Notes under the pieces: generated by a model | Told to the model about the DNA's origin: nothing | The model's input: only the letters and a program-made list of their open reading frames with translations | The model's database searches: none | Assembly (NCBI RefSeq): GCF_009905545.1 | Contig: NZ_JAAALB010000011.1 | Coordinates: 109,969 to 173,968 of the forward strand | DNA length: 64,000 bases | Source of the DNA: Cellulophaga sp. BC115SP | GTDB lineage: Bacteria; Bacteroidota; Bacteroidia; Cytophagales; Spirosomataceae | Reading direction: 5' to 3' | Program-made: the position numbers and the translations under genes | Shown here: positions 26,171 to 36,500 of the stretch, piece after piece | Layout: every line of letters begins with the position of its first letter | Numbering within the stretch: position 1 is the first letter of the stretch

Positions 26171-27175
26171 TTACTTTCCTTGTAACAACTGAATATCTGG
26201 TGTTGAGTTGTCATCCAAAGTAACTTTGCCTCTTTCTTTGCGGACGATACGTGAATAAAGCCCTACTTCTTGACTAAACAAGAAGGTAAAGAACAACTTC
26301 GTAAATGAAGTATGATATTTCAAATTATCATAAAACTCTGGAGCGGCAGCCTTCAATTTTGGAAGATTATTCCAAGGTACTGATGGCATATCGTGGTGTT
26401 CGTTGTGGTATCCAACGTTCATGTTGATTCCATTCAATGCACCATAGTAGCTGTATGTTTCTTGGTTTTTATCCAATACCAAATAGTGTTCTTGAATCCA
26501 ACGAGCACCAAGTGGGTGTAAACCAACCGAGAACATGAAACTTGCACCCATGTAACCTAATGCAGGCCAGCCCATTGCATATACAATGATTGCATCAAAT
26601 GCCAATTGGCAAACGATATTCATAATTACCCAACGGTCGAATACTGCCAATTCTAAACAACGCAATGTACGAATAGCTTGGAAAATTGGGAACAATAACA
26701 ACCACAATGCTTTACCGATGAAATAGTTGTTAATCAATTTTGCTTCCCAGTGATCTGGTAAGTCTGCATCTAATTCATGAACACCTTGAAACGCGTGGTG
26801 TTTCAAATGGTAGTTTTTGAATGAAATAGCTGTTGGCGCCAATGAAGGGAAGTTTGCTACGATACCTGCATAAACATTCCAAGATGGTTTTTTGAAAATC
26901 AAGTTGTGAGCAGCCTCATGGATACATACAAAAAGTGTATGCGTTGGAAATGCACCAATAAGCCAAGCAGCAGCCAAAATAACCCACCAAGCTTGGTCTT
27001 TCACTAGGTAAGCCATACCAATTTGCATTGATACACAGCCTAGAATCCAAACAAAAGTCATGGGGTTTTTGGTAATAAGTTTTTTTACTTCTGGGTGAGC
27101 TTTTACAATTTCACGTGTACGAGTACGGTGTGGTTCTGTGCCCGTAACATAGGTAAAATCTTTTTGATATGCCAT
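26171..27175 (-). CDS. DES1-like sphingolipid delta-4 desaturase (fatty acid desaturase family)
   Basis: Membrane di-iron desaturase of 334 residues. Three histidine boxes are intact: H86-E-A-A-H90, H123-L-K-H126-H127 and H257-N-E-H260-H261. The protein resembles animal dihydroceramide delta-4 desaturase (DEGS1) along its length. It has the N-terminal module with F..V....PHR.R..EI...PEVK (residues 7-32), then SFKNYHLKHH, GLHP, EHY, ETYSYYG.LN, NVGYHNEHHD.P and YDNL.YH.S near the C-terminus. Four to five membrane segments lie between the boxes. Bacteroidota make dihydroceramide-type sphingolipids, so such an enzyme could act on them; acting on another acyl lipid is possible. A good promoter and terminator make it a single-gene unit. 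Confidence 0.82.
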   Translation of the reverse strand: MAYQKDFTYVTGTEPHRTRTREIVKAHPEVKKLITKNPMTFVWILGCVSMQIGMAYLVKDQAWWVILAAAWLIGAFPTHTLFVCIHEAAHNLIFKKPSWNVYAGIVANFPSLAPTAISFKNYHLKHHAFQGVHELDADLPDHWEAKLINNYFIGKALWLLLFPIFQAIRTLRCLELAVFDRWVIMNIVCQLAFDAIIVYAMGWPALGYMGASFMFSVGLHPLGARWIQEHYLVLDKNQETYSYYGALNGINMNVGYHNEHHDMPSVPWNNLPKLKAAAPEFYDNLKYHTSFTKLFFTFLFSQEVGLYSRIVRKERGKVTLDDNSTPDIQLLQGK

Positions 27176-27250
27176 TAGTTTGGTAATTGTTTAGTTGTTA
27201 TTGTTAATGTGACTATTTCAAGATTCGGGGATTTTCTGACGAAAATCTTT

Positions 27251-27281
27251 CAAATATATAGCGAACTTCGCGTTTTATCAA
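27251..27281 (-). promoter_or_regulatory. promoter of the desaturase gene
   Basis: Minus strand: TTG (27281-27279), 20-bp spacer, TATATTTG (27258-27251). This is an almost ideal Bacteroidota promoter, with a leader of about 70 nt. Confidence 0.65.
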
Positions 27282-27434
27282 TTTGTTTACGAATTAATGC
27301 TTTTTTAGTACCTTTTACAATGATATGAATCACTGTTGGGACAAGCTTCTTGTGTTTTATCCAATATTCATGAGTATTTTAACAAGAATTAAGACTATCG
27401 AGAAAATACTTTTATCCTACCTCAATTTTCAACC

Positions 27435-28787
27435 ATGAAGAAATACATTTTACCGTTACTTTTGGCAGCTTGTACCGCTCAGGGGCAAGTGTCGGGCACA
27501 CTACCCAAACCTTCTGCCAGACAATTGGCTTGGCAACAATTAGAGACTACTGCTTTTTTGCATTTTACTGTGAATACTTACACAGATAAAGAATGGGGAG
27601 AAGGTGATGAATCTCCTTCGATTTTCAACCCTACGAAGTTAGATGCGATGCAATGGGCGAAAGCCTTGAAAGCTGGAGGTTTCAAAATTGCTATCATTAC
27701 GGCAAAACATCACGATGGCTTTTGTCTTTGGCCTTCAAAATATACCGAACATTCTATCAAAAACAGTCCTTATAAAAACGGCAAAGGGGATATCGTTAAA
27801 GAGCTTTCGGAAGCTTGTAAAGCTGTTGGAATCAAATTTGGCGTGTATCTTTCTCCTTGGGATAGACATGAAAAAACTTACGGGACTGACGCCTATAATA
27901 CCTATTACAAAAACCAGTTGAGAGAATTATTGACTAATTATGGAGAAATAGCTGAAGTTTGGTTTGATGGTGCCAAAGGCGAAAACGCTAAGAATATGGA
28001 GTATGATTTCCAAGGCTATTGGAAAATGGTGCGTGAGCTTCAACCAAAGGCAGTCATGTTTTCGGATGCTGGTCCAGACGTTCGCTGGGTTGGAAATGAA
28101 AAAGGAAACGCTGGCGAAACTTGTTGGTCGACTATCAATAATGCAGGACAAGCGCCAGGGAAAGCCGATGAACATTATTTGAATACAGGTGATGAAAAAG
28201 GTCCAGACTGGATACCTGCAGAGACTGATGTTTCAATTCGTCCAGGATGGTTTTGGCATGAAAAAGAAAACACTAAAGTAAGAACGCCACAAAATTTGGT
28301 TAATCTCTATTATCAATCGGTCGGAAGAAACAGTTTGTTGTTGCTAAACATCCCTCCTAACCGTGATGGTTTACTAGAAACAACTGATGTGAACGCCATT
28401 CAGAAGTTTAGAGCCATTTTAAATGAAACATTCGCTCATAATTTAATAAGCCCAAAACATCAGTTCTTGATTGACAAAAAGTTAAGTACTAGTAAAGTCT
28501 TGGATGTAAATCAGTCTTTAATTTTACAACTAGATGGTGAAAAAGAGTTTGACAGAATTGCAATTCAAGAAAATATTGCTGAGGGACAAAGAATAAAGTC
28601 TTTTTTGGTAGAATATTGGGATGGTAAGACTTGGCAAAAGCTAGCCGAGAGTACAACAGTCGGTCACAAGCGCTTATTACGATTCCCAACTGTTAAAAGT
28701 ACGCAGGTAAGATTAACCATCAAAGACGCCTTAGCAAAGGTATATTTAGCAGAGTTTGGCGTTTATAAAGCCTCCGCACAAGAATAA
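27435..28787 (+). CDS. alpha-L-fucosidase, GH29
   Basis: Exported glycosidase that removes alpha-linked L-fucose. The catalytic barrel (about 30-330) has HFTVNTYTDKEWG, AKHHDGF at 90-96 and the nucleophile D178 in VWFDGAKG. The C-terminal part (about 345-450) resembles an F5/8-type C sugar-binding domain. The N-terminus can be read as a lipoprotein signal, with LAAC (C13), so the enzyme may sit on the membrane. Length of 450 residues fits short GH29 proteins. The next gene, 68 bp downstream on the same strand, encodes an Asp-box protein, probably cotranscribed. A second GH29 gene of a different type lies 23 kb away. Confidence 0.92.
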   Translation: MKKYILPLLLAACTAQGQVSGTLPKPSARQLAWQQLETTAFLHFTVNTYTDKEWGEGDESPSIFNPTKLDAMQWAKALKAGGFKIAIITAKHHDGFCLWPSKYTEHSIKNSPYKNGKGDIVKELSEACKAVGIKFGVYLSPWDRHEKTYGTDAYNTYYKNQLRELLTNYGEIAEVWFDGAKGENAKNMEYDFQGYWKMVRELQPKAVMFSDAGPDVRWVGNEKGNAGETCWSTINNAGQAPGKADEHYLNTGDEKGPDWIPAETDVSIRPGWFWHEKENTKVRTPQNLVNLYYQSVGRNSLLLLNIPPNRDGLLETTDVNAIQKFRAILNETFAHNLISPKHQFLIDKKLSTSKVLDVNQSLILQLDGEKEFDRIAIQENIAEGQRIKSFLVEYWDGKTWQKLAESTTVGHKRLLRFPTVKSTQVRLTIKDALAKVYLAEFGVYKASAQE

Positions 28788-28855
28788 GATAAGAACTTCG
28801 TTATCAAGGTGTTTGAAAGCCATTTCAAGCACCTTATTTTTTAACTTGTACTGAC

Positions 28856-29488
28856 ATGAAAACTTTTTTTGCCTCTTTTTGCTTATTCATTACCCTAATA
28901 CTCTCGAATAAAGTTCAGAGCCAGCACTTGAACACAAGTGGTACTTTTTTAGATAAAAAAGGAGGTCTTTTTGTTGCCACCATTGAGAAAGACAAATCGG
29001 ATTTGGTGTCGATAAAAGTCAAAAAATACCTATTGAATAAAAAAACTAAAGTATCATCCAGTGTTGTCGCGAACGATTATAACCTAGATATACAATCTCC
29101 AGTCAAAATACTAGAGACTTCAAATGGCACTTTATATGTTGTTTTTTTAACAAAACCTATCGTTCATGCCAATCCTAATCCATTTAAAATGAGTGATGAT
29201 GTTTCATCGAAAAACAATACTGATAACGCTCCCAGAAGCAAACGTGCTGAAACGCAAGGAACCACGGTCGTTAACTTCAAACAGTTGAGATATGCATATT
29301 CTAATAATGGAGGAAAAACATGGTCGGAAAGCAAAGCCATTGAAAACTTGGATGCCTACAGCGCTACTCACACAGATTTATTTGAATTAATGGAATTTAG
29401 TGGAGATAGGTTGGAAATTAAAGGAGTAAAAAGACTTATTAAGGATGAAAGAGATGTGGTTTTTAATGTAGTCATTGACAATAAGTAG
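28856..29488 (+). CDS. secreted protein with one Asp-box motif
   Basis: A 210-residue exported protein (signal peptide to about residue 22). One BNR/Asp-box, YSNNGGKTWSESK at about 148-160, and a beta-rich pattern before it suggest part of a six-bladed propeller like that of sialidases. It is far too short for a complete sialidase and lacks the arginine triad, so it is likely a binding or vestigial protein. It follows the GH29 gene directly, so a role in glycan binding is possible. Not otherwise recognised. Confidence 0.6.
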   Translation: MKTFFASFCLFITLILSNKVQSQHLNTSGTFLDKKGGLFVATIEKDKSDLVSIKVKKYLLNKKTKVSSSVVANDYNLDIQSPVKILETSNGTLYVVFLTKPIVHANPNPFKMSDDVSSKNNTDNAPRSKRAETQGTTVVNFKQLRYAYSNNGGKTWSESKAIENLDAYSATHTDLFELMEFSGDRLEIKGVKRLIKDERDVVFNVVIDNK

Positions 29489-29781
29489 ATAGATGTTATT
29501 TGTTAAAAGTATATCAGTTAGTTAAATAAAATTGAGTGAATGGTGATTGAGTGAATGAGTGATTATTTTTAATAAGAATTTTATTCGTAGAGACGCAATG
29601 ATTGCGTCTCAAACCGAGCCATATCTAGCATGAGAGTATAAAAAAAAAGCGGTCGGAAAATATTTTCCGACCGCTTTTTTGATACAATTTAGAGAATAAC
29701 CCAAATCCTAAAATTAGGGATGACTTCTGCTCAGACTACTTTTCAGTTTCACGCTTTGAGCCTTTGCTACTTTATCACAAT
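29489..29781. repeat. intergenic repeat with terminator, copy 1
   Basis: The part 29587-29725 aligns with 50385-50519: both start GTAGAGA, share AATGATT, ATCTAGCAT (29623-29631) and end with GGATGACT, and both hold a terminator hairpin at the same relative place with different stem sequences. The first 100 bp has short tandem words (GAGTGAAT, GAGTGATT). A separate small palindrome GAGACGCAATGATTGCGTCTC is at 29590-29610. Confidence 0.6.
29643..29680. terminator. bidirectional terminator
   Basis: An 18-bp perfect stem (core GCGGTCGGAAAA / TTTTCCGACCGC, loop TA) with A and T runs at both ends, between convergent genes. Confidence 0.92.
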
Positions 29782-30318
29782 CTAATTGTGATAGAATTTT
29801 TTGTATCCAAAAACAGAAGCAATTGGTGCTAAAATATATGCTAGAAAGTTTTGTGTTTTTTGAGATAAACCTTCAAAATAAATCTTACCCTCCATGTAGT
29901 TCACCCATACCATACTTTGCAAAAAGTTAGCATTCCCGTTTCTTATCTTGCCATTTTGCCACATCGTGATCATTGTTTCTATTAGTGGCTCTATGTCGTA
30001 AGAAGGTGTAATGGTATAGTACATCACTACTGGCTTGGCTGAGTCATTGTAATGTCGATGTGCTTGTGCTTTGGGTAAAATAATTGTTTCACCTGCCTTT
30101 GCTAGCATTTTTTTGTGGTTAATCTCATACGTGAGTTCTCCTTCTAAAATTTCATAGATTTCGTCAGACTTCTCGTGACAATGACAAGCAAGTGCTAATT
30201 GATTGGGTTGTAAACATACTTTTATTTTAGTATGATTACCATTAGTTTCGGAACTAACCTCTATAAATTCAAAGGTATTTCCATTCCTATCTTCCAGAAT
30301 TGTGCCTTTCTTCACCAT
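29782..30318 (-). CDS. cupin domain protein
   Basis: A 178-residue protein with one small beta-barrel (cupin) domain: CHCHEKSDEIYEILEGE at about 45-61 holds the first metal-binding motif, and AGETIILPKAQAHRHYN at about 75-91 the second. The metal-site histidines appear present. The C-terminal 60 residues carry a hydrophobic stretch (LAYILAPIASVFG) that may contact a membrane. Cupins of this kind range from enzymes to sensors; none can be chosen here. Its convergent neighbour is the Asp-box gene. Confidence 0.8.
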   Translation of the reverse strand: MVKKGTILEDRNGNTFEFIEVSSETNGNHTKIKVCLQPNQLALACHCHEKSDEIYEILEGELTYEINHKKMLAKAGETIILPKAQAHRHYNDSAKPVVMYYTITPSYDIEPLIETMITMWQNGKIRNGNANFLQSMVWVNYMEGKIYFEGLSQKTQNFLAYILAPIASVFGYKKFYHN

Positions 30319-30661
30319 AATTTTAAGGTTTAAGCTATCAGACTACTTTCTTCATCGAAAGCAGATTTAATAGAGGTAATAAAAAGTATTAATGGCTATT
30401 TTTGCAATGACATTTTACTTTAGTTAGGTTAACACTAAAGCAATTACTTGTGGAATTAGAGAAGAAATACATTTCTTAAAACAATGTGCGGTTGCTTCAG
30501 GAAATAAACTTTAAGGCTATCAAAAATAACTGAATATTAACGAGTTACCAACAAAGTATTGTCTAATTATTATACGGCATATAAATTCCCCTTTTTGTTA
30601 ACAAAAATCAATTTTATCACTTGAACTGCAAGCTATAGTCTACTTAAATCTTTTGTTTCTT
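30319..30661. other. intergenic region between divergent genes
   Basis: 343 bp, AT-rich, between the cupin gene (minus) and the YdeI-like gene (plus). It contains a short palindrome TTTTGTTAACAAAA near 30593-30606. I see no complete promoter box, tRNA or dispersed repeat. Confidence 0.4.
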
Positions 30662-31174
30662 ATGAAAGCAACATTCTCTACTATTCATTTTCAGAGTGAG
30701 GTTGGACGTAATAATCCACTCAAAATATATTATCTGAGTGTTCCGCCTGATGTCGTACAAGCCTTAGGTGGAAAAATGGGTATTAGATTTTTGTGCACCA
30801 TCAAAAATACCACTTGGCAGGCTGGTCTGGTCGCTTTAGGTGAAGGCTGGGCATATATCAATCTTAGCACAAAAAGAATGAAAGAGGCAGGATTAAGCCT
30901 AGGCTCGACGGTAGATGTGAAATTAGAGCCAGACTTGAGTGAATATGGAGCTTTAATTCCTGAGGAGCTTCAGGCCGTTTTTGATACCGACCCAGAGGGA
31001 TATGACCGTTTTCAAGGACTGAGCAAGGGAATGCAACGCTATATCATTCATCATGCTGATGGGGTAAAATCGCCACAATTGAGAGTTGAAAGAGCCCTGA
31101 TGATGATAGAGAATTTAAAAAAGTTGCCCGTAGGCAAGGAGGAATTTAGGCGTATTTTAGGGAAACATGATTAA
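30662..31174 (+). CDS. YdeI/OmpD-associated family protein with DUF1905 domain
   Basis: A 170-residue cytoplasmic protein. The first part (about 1-85) is a DUF1905-type small barrel (YYLSVPPDVVQALG, WAYINLSTKRMKEAGLSLGSTVDVKLEPD). The second is the helical domain seen in YdeI/OmpD-associated proteins (LSKGMQRYIIHHADGVKSPQLRVERA). The start is the ATG at 30662; a TTG three codons earlier gives nothing useful. Members have been linked to bacteriocin or peptide tolerance in enterobacteria, but the mechanism is unclear. A weak hairpin follows the stop. Confidence 0.75.
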   Translation: MKATFSTIHFQSEVGRNNPLKIYYLSVPPDVVQALGGKMGIRFLCTIKNTTWQAGLVALGEGWAYINLSTKRMKEAGLSLGSTVDVKLEPDLSEYGALIPEELQAVFDTDPEGYDRFQGLSKGMQRYIIHHADGVKSPQLRVERALMMIENLKKLPVGKEEFRRILGKHD

Positions 31175-31177
31175 AAA

Positions 31178-31215
31178 AATATCCCCAAACTTGGATGGCC
31201 GCAAGAATGGGGTAT
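31178..31215 (+). terminator. possible terminator after the YdeI-like gene
   Basis: ATCCCC and GGGGTATTT flank a region with a second small stem (CTTG/CAAG). The pairing is imperfect, and the T-run is short. Confidence 0.35.
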
Positions 31216-31287
31216 TTATTCTCTCATGTATGTAAAAATTCTTAAATAGTCGTGTACTGTTAAGCAATCGGAATATGGTTAAAAAAT

Positions 31288-33411
31288 CTATTTTGCTTGT
31301 ACACTTACGGTATTACTCATTTTGTAGCTTGTCCCATCTTTGAAATAGACTTTCACTGCATAATCCAAGGTGTTTGGTGTCTTATCCAGTTTTTCTGAAA
31401 ATCTATTTGCTTCAACCGTCTGCCACGTACCCAATGCTGCTTTATTTTCTGCACGATAAATCACAAAATGAGATACGTTGTTTGAACGGCAAGTCCAATC
31501 TAAAGTCACAAGTTTTTGATTGGGGTCATAATTTACTTTCAATCCTTCCACGCTGGCAATGCCATTTTCACCAACATACAAAATCGATTGAGAAAACTCC
31601 GATTTCGATTTGAGTTTGCTATAATCTTCTGCCTCCACTTTGTACTCATAGCGTTGGTTATTTTTCACGTCGGTATCTATATAATTGATAGAGGTTGTCA
31701 ATAAGCCATTGTATTGCTTCAACACCTCCCAACTTCCTTTCGAAGATTTTTTATATAAAGTATGAAAAGAAACATCTTCACTCGAACTTGGGATAATCAA
31801 TAGTTTTATCCCGTTTTTCTCTACGACAATTTGTTCAAAAACAGGTGCCGTTGGAGGATTAGTATCGGGTAATTTTGCCATAACCACAGGTGAATATTCT
31901 GAATGATTATTGCTTAAATCAACCGCTACTACTTTATAAAACAGTTGGCGATTCAATAATGTTTTGTCTGGGATTGAATCTGTGTAATCAGAATTAGGAA
32001 CGCCATAAGGTGTGAGCAACGTATAATTTTTGGCATCCTTACGATATGCTCGGTATACTTTATAGATGGCGACATCAGGCTCTGAGCTAGCGGGCCAGTC
32101 TATCACTACTTTCCCTTGTGGCGTGGCCGAAGCTGTGAGTGTATTTGGAGCTTTGGGAGGCGTCCTATCCTCAATATTTGCCACAACGGGCATTGCGTAG
32201 TTCACATTCCCAGCGGTATCTACTGCTCCAACCACATAATATCTCCCTGTATACGGCTCAGGCGATGCGTCGGTAAAACTGAGACTTTGATTAGATAAAA
32301 TCTCTTTTTTGACAAAATTAAAAGGACCAGCTACTGTGCCGCCTTTGGCTATGACATAGCCTTTAAGGTCATTGGTATTACCTGTTTTTTCCCATGTAAT
32401 AATTACTTCCTTGTTATCTACAACTTTTATTTTAACATTTTTAGGTTTTGCAGGAGGCGTAAAATCCTTTGGCGAACCTACCATAATATCCGACACTGGA
32501 CTTGATACGCCAAATGGGTCAATCCCAACGATGCGATAATAGTATTTGCGATAGTTGACCAAATTAGAATCTATATAGGTAATCAGAGAACTAGGATTAG
32601 TAATACCTTTGTAGGTTAAAGAATCTTGTTTGAGTATATTTTCATCAGCAGGCGTTTGAATGTAAGGATTAGAGGTGATAGATTTAAAATTTTTCCCATC
32701 CTCACTTCTTTCTATCAAATACCCCGAAAACTCCCCATCCACACTCATGCGATACCAACGAAGTGTAACCTGCGAGTCGCCTTGTAAAATACCTGCTGTT
32801 ATGGGCGCATAGACTTTGGTAAACTGGTTGGCAAACAATACCACTGTCGCAGTATCTGCTTTAGTTCTAGATTTGGTATCGGTATCTATCCAAACTTTAT
32901 ACATAATAATATCATCGGGATTTTTAGCAGCCTTATCGACCCAACGCAAACCAAGCACTGTCGCAGCATTAGGACTATAATCTGCTGATAGCATCGCACT
33001 GGCATATCGACTATTTTGTTCATTACTCTTTTGCATGATTCCTCCCATACTCTGCTGAAAAGTCGTGCTTGCTTTGGGATTATAGAGTGACTGTACAGCA
33101 GCACCCACATAACTATCTTGTTTGGAATAACGCAATTTTACCTCCTCAAAGGTCAAAGGAAGAATTTTATTAGGTGTCAAAAGAGTACTCATACCTTGAC
33201 TTGAGCCTTTTGAGATAACCGTTTTCTGAACACGATAACCCTTTTGACTAGCAATGAGCCATTGCGCTGCACTAGTAGGCGCCCAACGCAATACGACCGA
33301 ATCTTGGTAATTGCGTACAAGAAGCTGAACTTTTGGATTGAGAGACTTTTGCGCCTGAGTTTTTAATCCAACAAGGAACAAAAGCAAGCATATATAACTT
33401 AGTTTTTTCAT
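31288..33411 (-). CDS. secreted fibronectin type III repeat protein
   Basis: A 707-residue exported protein (signal peptide to residue 20, TQAQ). After an N-terminal segment of about 180 residues it has five FN3-like modules at about 205-310, 315-410, 412-510, 512-615 and 620-705. The linkers are repeated TPPxxP turns and cores like VTLRWYR, VIITWEK, VVIDWPA and VTLDWTC. No sorting domain (Por or gliding-type C-terminal domain) is evident. It is the last gene of the minus-strand operon after the giant protein and the barrel, so it probably works with them at the cell surface. Function unknown. Confidence 0.8.
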   Translation of the reverse strand: MKKLSYICLLLFLVGLKTQAQKSLNPKVQLLVRNYQDSVVLRWAPTSAAQWLIASQKGYRVQKTVISKGSSQGMSTLLTPNKILPLTFEEVKLRYSKQDSYVGAAVQSLYNPKASTTFQQSMGGIMQKSNEQNSRYASAMLSADYSPNAATVLGLRWVDKAAKNPDDIIMYKVWIDTDTKSRTKADTATVVLFANQFTKVYAPITAGILQGDSQVTLRWYRMSVDGEFSGYLIERSEDGKNFKSITSNPYIQTPADENILKQDSLTYKGITNPSSLITYIDSNLVNYRKYYYRIVGIDPFGVSSPVSDIMVGSPKDFTPPAKPKNVKIKVVDNKEVIITWEKTGNTNDLKGYVIAKGGTVAGPFNFVKKEILSNQSLSFTDASPEPYTGRYYVVGAVDTAGNVNYAMPVVANIEDRTPPKAPNTLTASATPQGKVVIDWPASSEPDVAIYKVYRAYRKDAKNYTLLTPYGVPNSDYTDSIPDKTLLNRQLFYKVVAVDLSNNHSEYSPVVMAKLPDTNPPTAPVFEQIVVEKNGIKLLIIPSSSEDVSFHTLYKKSSKGSWEVLKQYNGLLTTSINYIDTDVKNNQRYEYKVEAEDYSKLKSKSEFSQSILYVGENGIASVEGLKVNYDPNQKLVTLDWTCRSNNVSHFVIYRAENKAALGTWQTVEANRFSEKLDKTPNTLDYAVKVYFKDGTSYKMSNTVSVQAK

Positions 33412-33554
33412 GACTCACGAGTTTTAAGTATATCAAAAAACGGGACAAAGAACTAGTTGTAAAGACCACTCAAAATATGGAGAAACTTTGAGTACTATTA
33501 CTCCATTGCTTCAAATCATACATCTACACTCTTATTTTCGTTGTCCCATCTTGC

Positions 33555-36500
33555 TTAAAATTTAAAATACCCTCCTACGATTGGTGATGGCATAAATGCT
33601 GCCGTACCAAAAGTGAAAGCCTTCTCTACCCTATTGGTTGGTGCATCTACATAAGGTTTGTACTCCAACGTAATATAGACAGTTGTGCCACCCGTCCGTG
33701 GCTTGAAGGTATAATAGCTGGCTGACTGATAGCCACTATACACATCCAAATCGGCATTGCTAAAATTACGAGCCATCGTGGAGGCGGAGGTATTCAAGGT
33801 CAAACTTCGACTTGTTCCTTGTACATTGATATTCGCGAAAACAGAACCAAAACCTAAGGAAACGTTTTTCCAATTCCCTAAACTTGCATTCAGTGCTTGG
33901 CGAGTTTTGACCATATTTTCTCCAAAATTCTTGACTGCATAGAAATCATGATACGCCACTTGGTCTACCTTGAAAGCAAAAGCATACATTCTGGTAGGTT
34001 CGTCTTCTAATGGGAAGAAAGTCAATGAAGGTCCAATAATATCGTCCATTCGTAAAGCAGAGCTAATCGTATTGATATTTCCTAAAGTTGCTTTTACACT
34101 ACCAGAAGTAGTAGGCTGATTCGAAGCAGGTTGGTTGACAGTAGTTTGTAAGCCATTGAAAGAAGCATTCAAATTAACAGAGCTAATCGATGCTATTTGC
34201 CCTAATATAGACTGTCGTTGGATGCTTACTGCTAAATCTGGTGTACCAATACCTACAATTTTTCTCAGTTCTTGAACACCGTAGTTGATACCTACCTGTT
34301 TGGCACCAAAATTTACCAAAGGTGTGTACACTTCGTTTTGAATATAGGTATCAAAACTTACTACGCCAGCTTTCATCGGACTCGATACATTCAATAAAGC
34401 TGGCTGGGTTTTTCCATTACGAGTATAACCATACAACTCAGCATCGTCAAAATTTTCGGCTGTTCCATTGGATGGCTTTATATCCATGACCAAGTAATCC
34501 GCAGATTGCACATTATTGGTATTTCGATATTCGGCTCTTTCAAAATTTACAGCTGACAGTTTTTCATTGATAGTACTGTATTTACTAGTTTTGAAAACAA
34601 TGTCATAAATTACCTTAGATTTAGGAATCGAAGAAGAGGAAGTTGCCGAACGATTTAGGGCATTTTTGTTGATATAGAAAAAATCCTCTTGGCTTCGTAA
34701 AAATGCTGAGGCTTTAGCCACCGTAACCTTTTCTTTTACCATGGCACTCGCCAAAAGTTGCTGATTGAGATTGATGGCTGAGCCTACAGCACTTTGATAA
34801 ATTCTACGGATTTCGACACGGTAGGTTTTATCATTTTGTAAATTGTTCGGAATATCAAATTTCACCTGATTTTGTTTGTCGTAATACACAGCTGTAGTGA
34901 GTGTATCGCCACCATCTTTCGGAATATATACTGCCTTGTAGATATATTTTCCAGCCAACAAAGCACTAAATTTTGAATCGCTACCATCTACGGTGCTACG
35001 GAAGGCCTCATCAGGAATTTGTCCTTCGATCACTCCTTGTGGCAATTGATTTTTTAGGAAATAATTTTGTCCTTCTAATGGCCAAGTATAATTTACATTG
35101 CTAAACTTGATATAATCAGGTTGTTTGGCGGTTGAAAACTCTACTGTTTTTTCTTCGGAACGATTGGCATTATCACCTTTTCCTCCAACTTCTTCAATAC
35201 CTAATGAAATACTGAATTTATGTTTGGACGTAGAGGCAAAATGTTTGTTTTTTGACAAAATCAATTGCTGATTATCATTCACCCATTCAGGTGATTGGAA
35301 GCCATCAAATGTGGTTAGACGCCCGCCATTTTTACTGTCTTCATACGTAAGCTTGTATTCTTTTAGTTTAAAACGGAATGTTTTGACAGTATTATCAGGC
35401 ATAGCCAATTCATAATCTTGCCCAATACTTGTGTTGAATGTCACGGTAATAGGCGCATCGGTTTCTACAGCATTTTCGCCATTGGCAGGAGAAATATCAC
35501 CGATAATTTCGATACCATCCAAACCATTATCTTTGTTGTTGGCAGGGGTGCATTGTTCACCAAAAGCCAAATCAAAGCCTGTGTTTATTTTGATTAAACC
35601 CAACACATTCCCTTGAACTTTTACCCTACCACTCATCCACATCGGATTTGGAATACCTCCTTTGAGTATTGCTCCTGCCGTAACTTCACATATTTTGAAA
35701 CGTCCAGCGGCAAACCACGAATCTAAGTCTATATAGGCTCCTCCGTTGAGATATGCATACATTTGAGCATTGGCATACCAGCCGTTCCAGCCTAAGGCTT
35801 GACCACCTTGTTCGCATTCGATACCATATTCTAAGGCAGCATCGAAGCCTAAAATCGCAGATGCATTCACAGATAGAATGGCGACAGTAGCGTCAAAACT
35901 ACCTTGTAGTTGTCCACCTACCAAAATAGAAAACTTAGGTACAGAAGTAACTCGTCCGTCGTCGTCAGTACCGACATTAGTTTTGGAAGCTACCTTACTA
36001 TATTGGGCATTGCGATACTGGTCAGCGGCGGCGTTAGCACCACCCATAAAATTGCTTACTTCGGCAGGCAATTCTGGCAAACCACCCAAGTCATTGCCCA
36101 TCGCTATATAAAATTTGGCTCCCAAATGCGCTTTTACAACAGGTAGATTCAAGTCCAAAATATTGAATGCAATACGTTTTTGAGCATCGAGTGGGTCACC
36201 CAATTTGATATGCCAATTTTGTGGGTCAAAGTGTACACGCAATGGCACTTGGACATTTGTTCCTAATATGCCTGCGGTAATATCTGCGTTTACATCATAG
36301 ATGCCCGGTGCCAAATAATTGAACGCTACCGAACCTTTCACCAAGGTAGTTGGGTCGTCGGGAACACCGTCTTTACTGATGATATTGACAGAACCCGTAG
36401 CATTAAAATTATTGAGTGCACCATTAGCAAAACCTGCTTCAAGTCCGACAGAAGCCGTCAATAAACGAGCATCTGCTACAGACATATACACACGAGCTTT

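Noticed and set aside
28856..29488. Sialidase
   Set aside because: Only one Asp-box, no arginine triad and only 210 residues.
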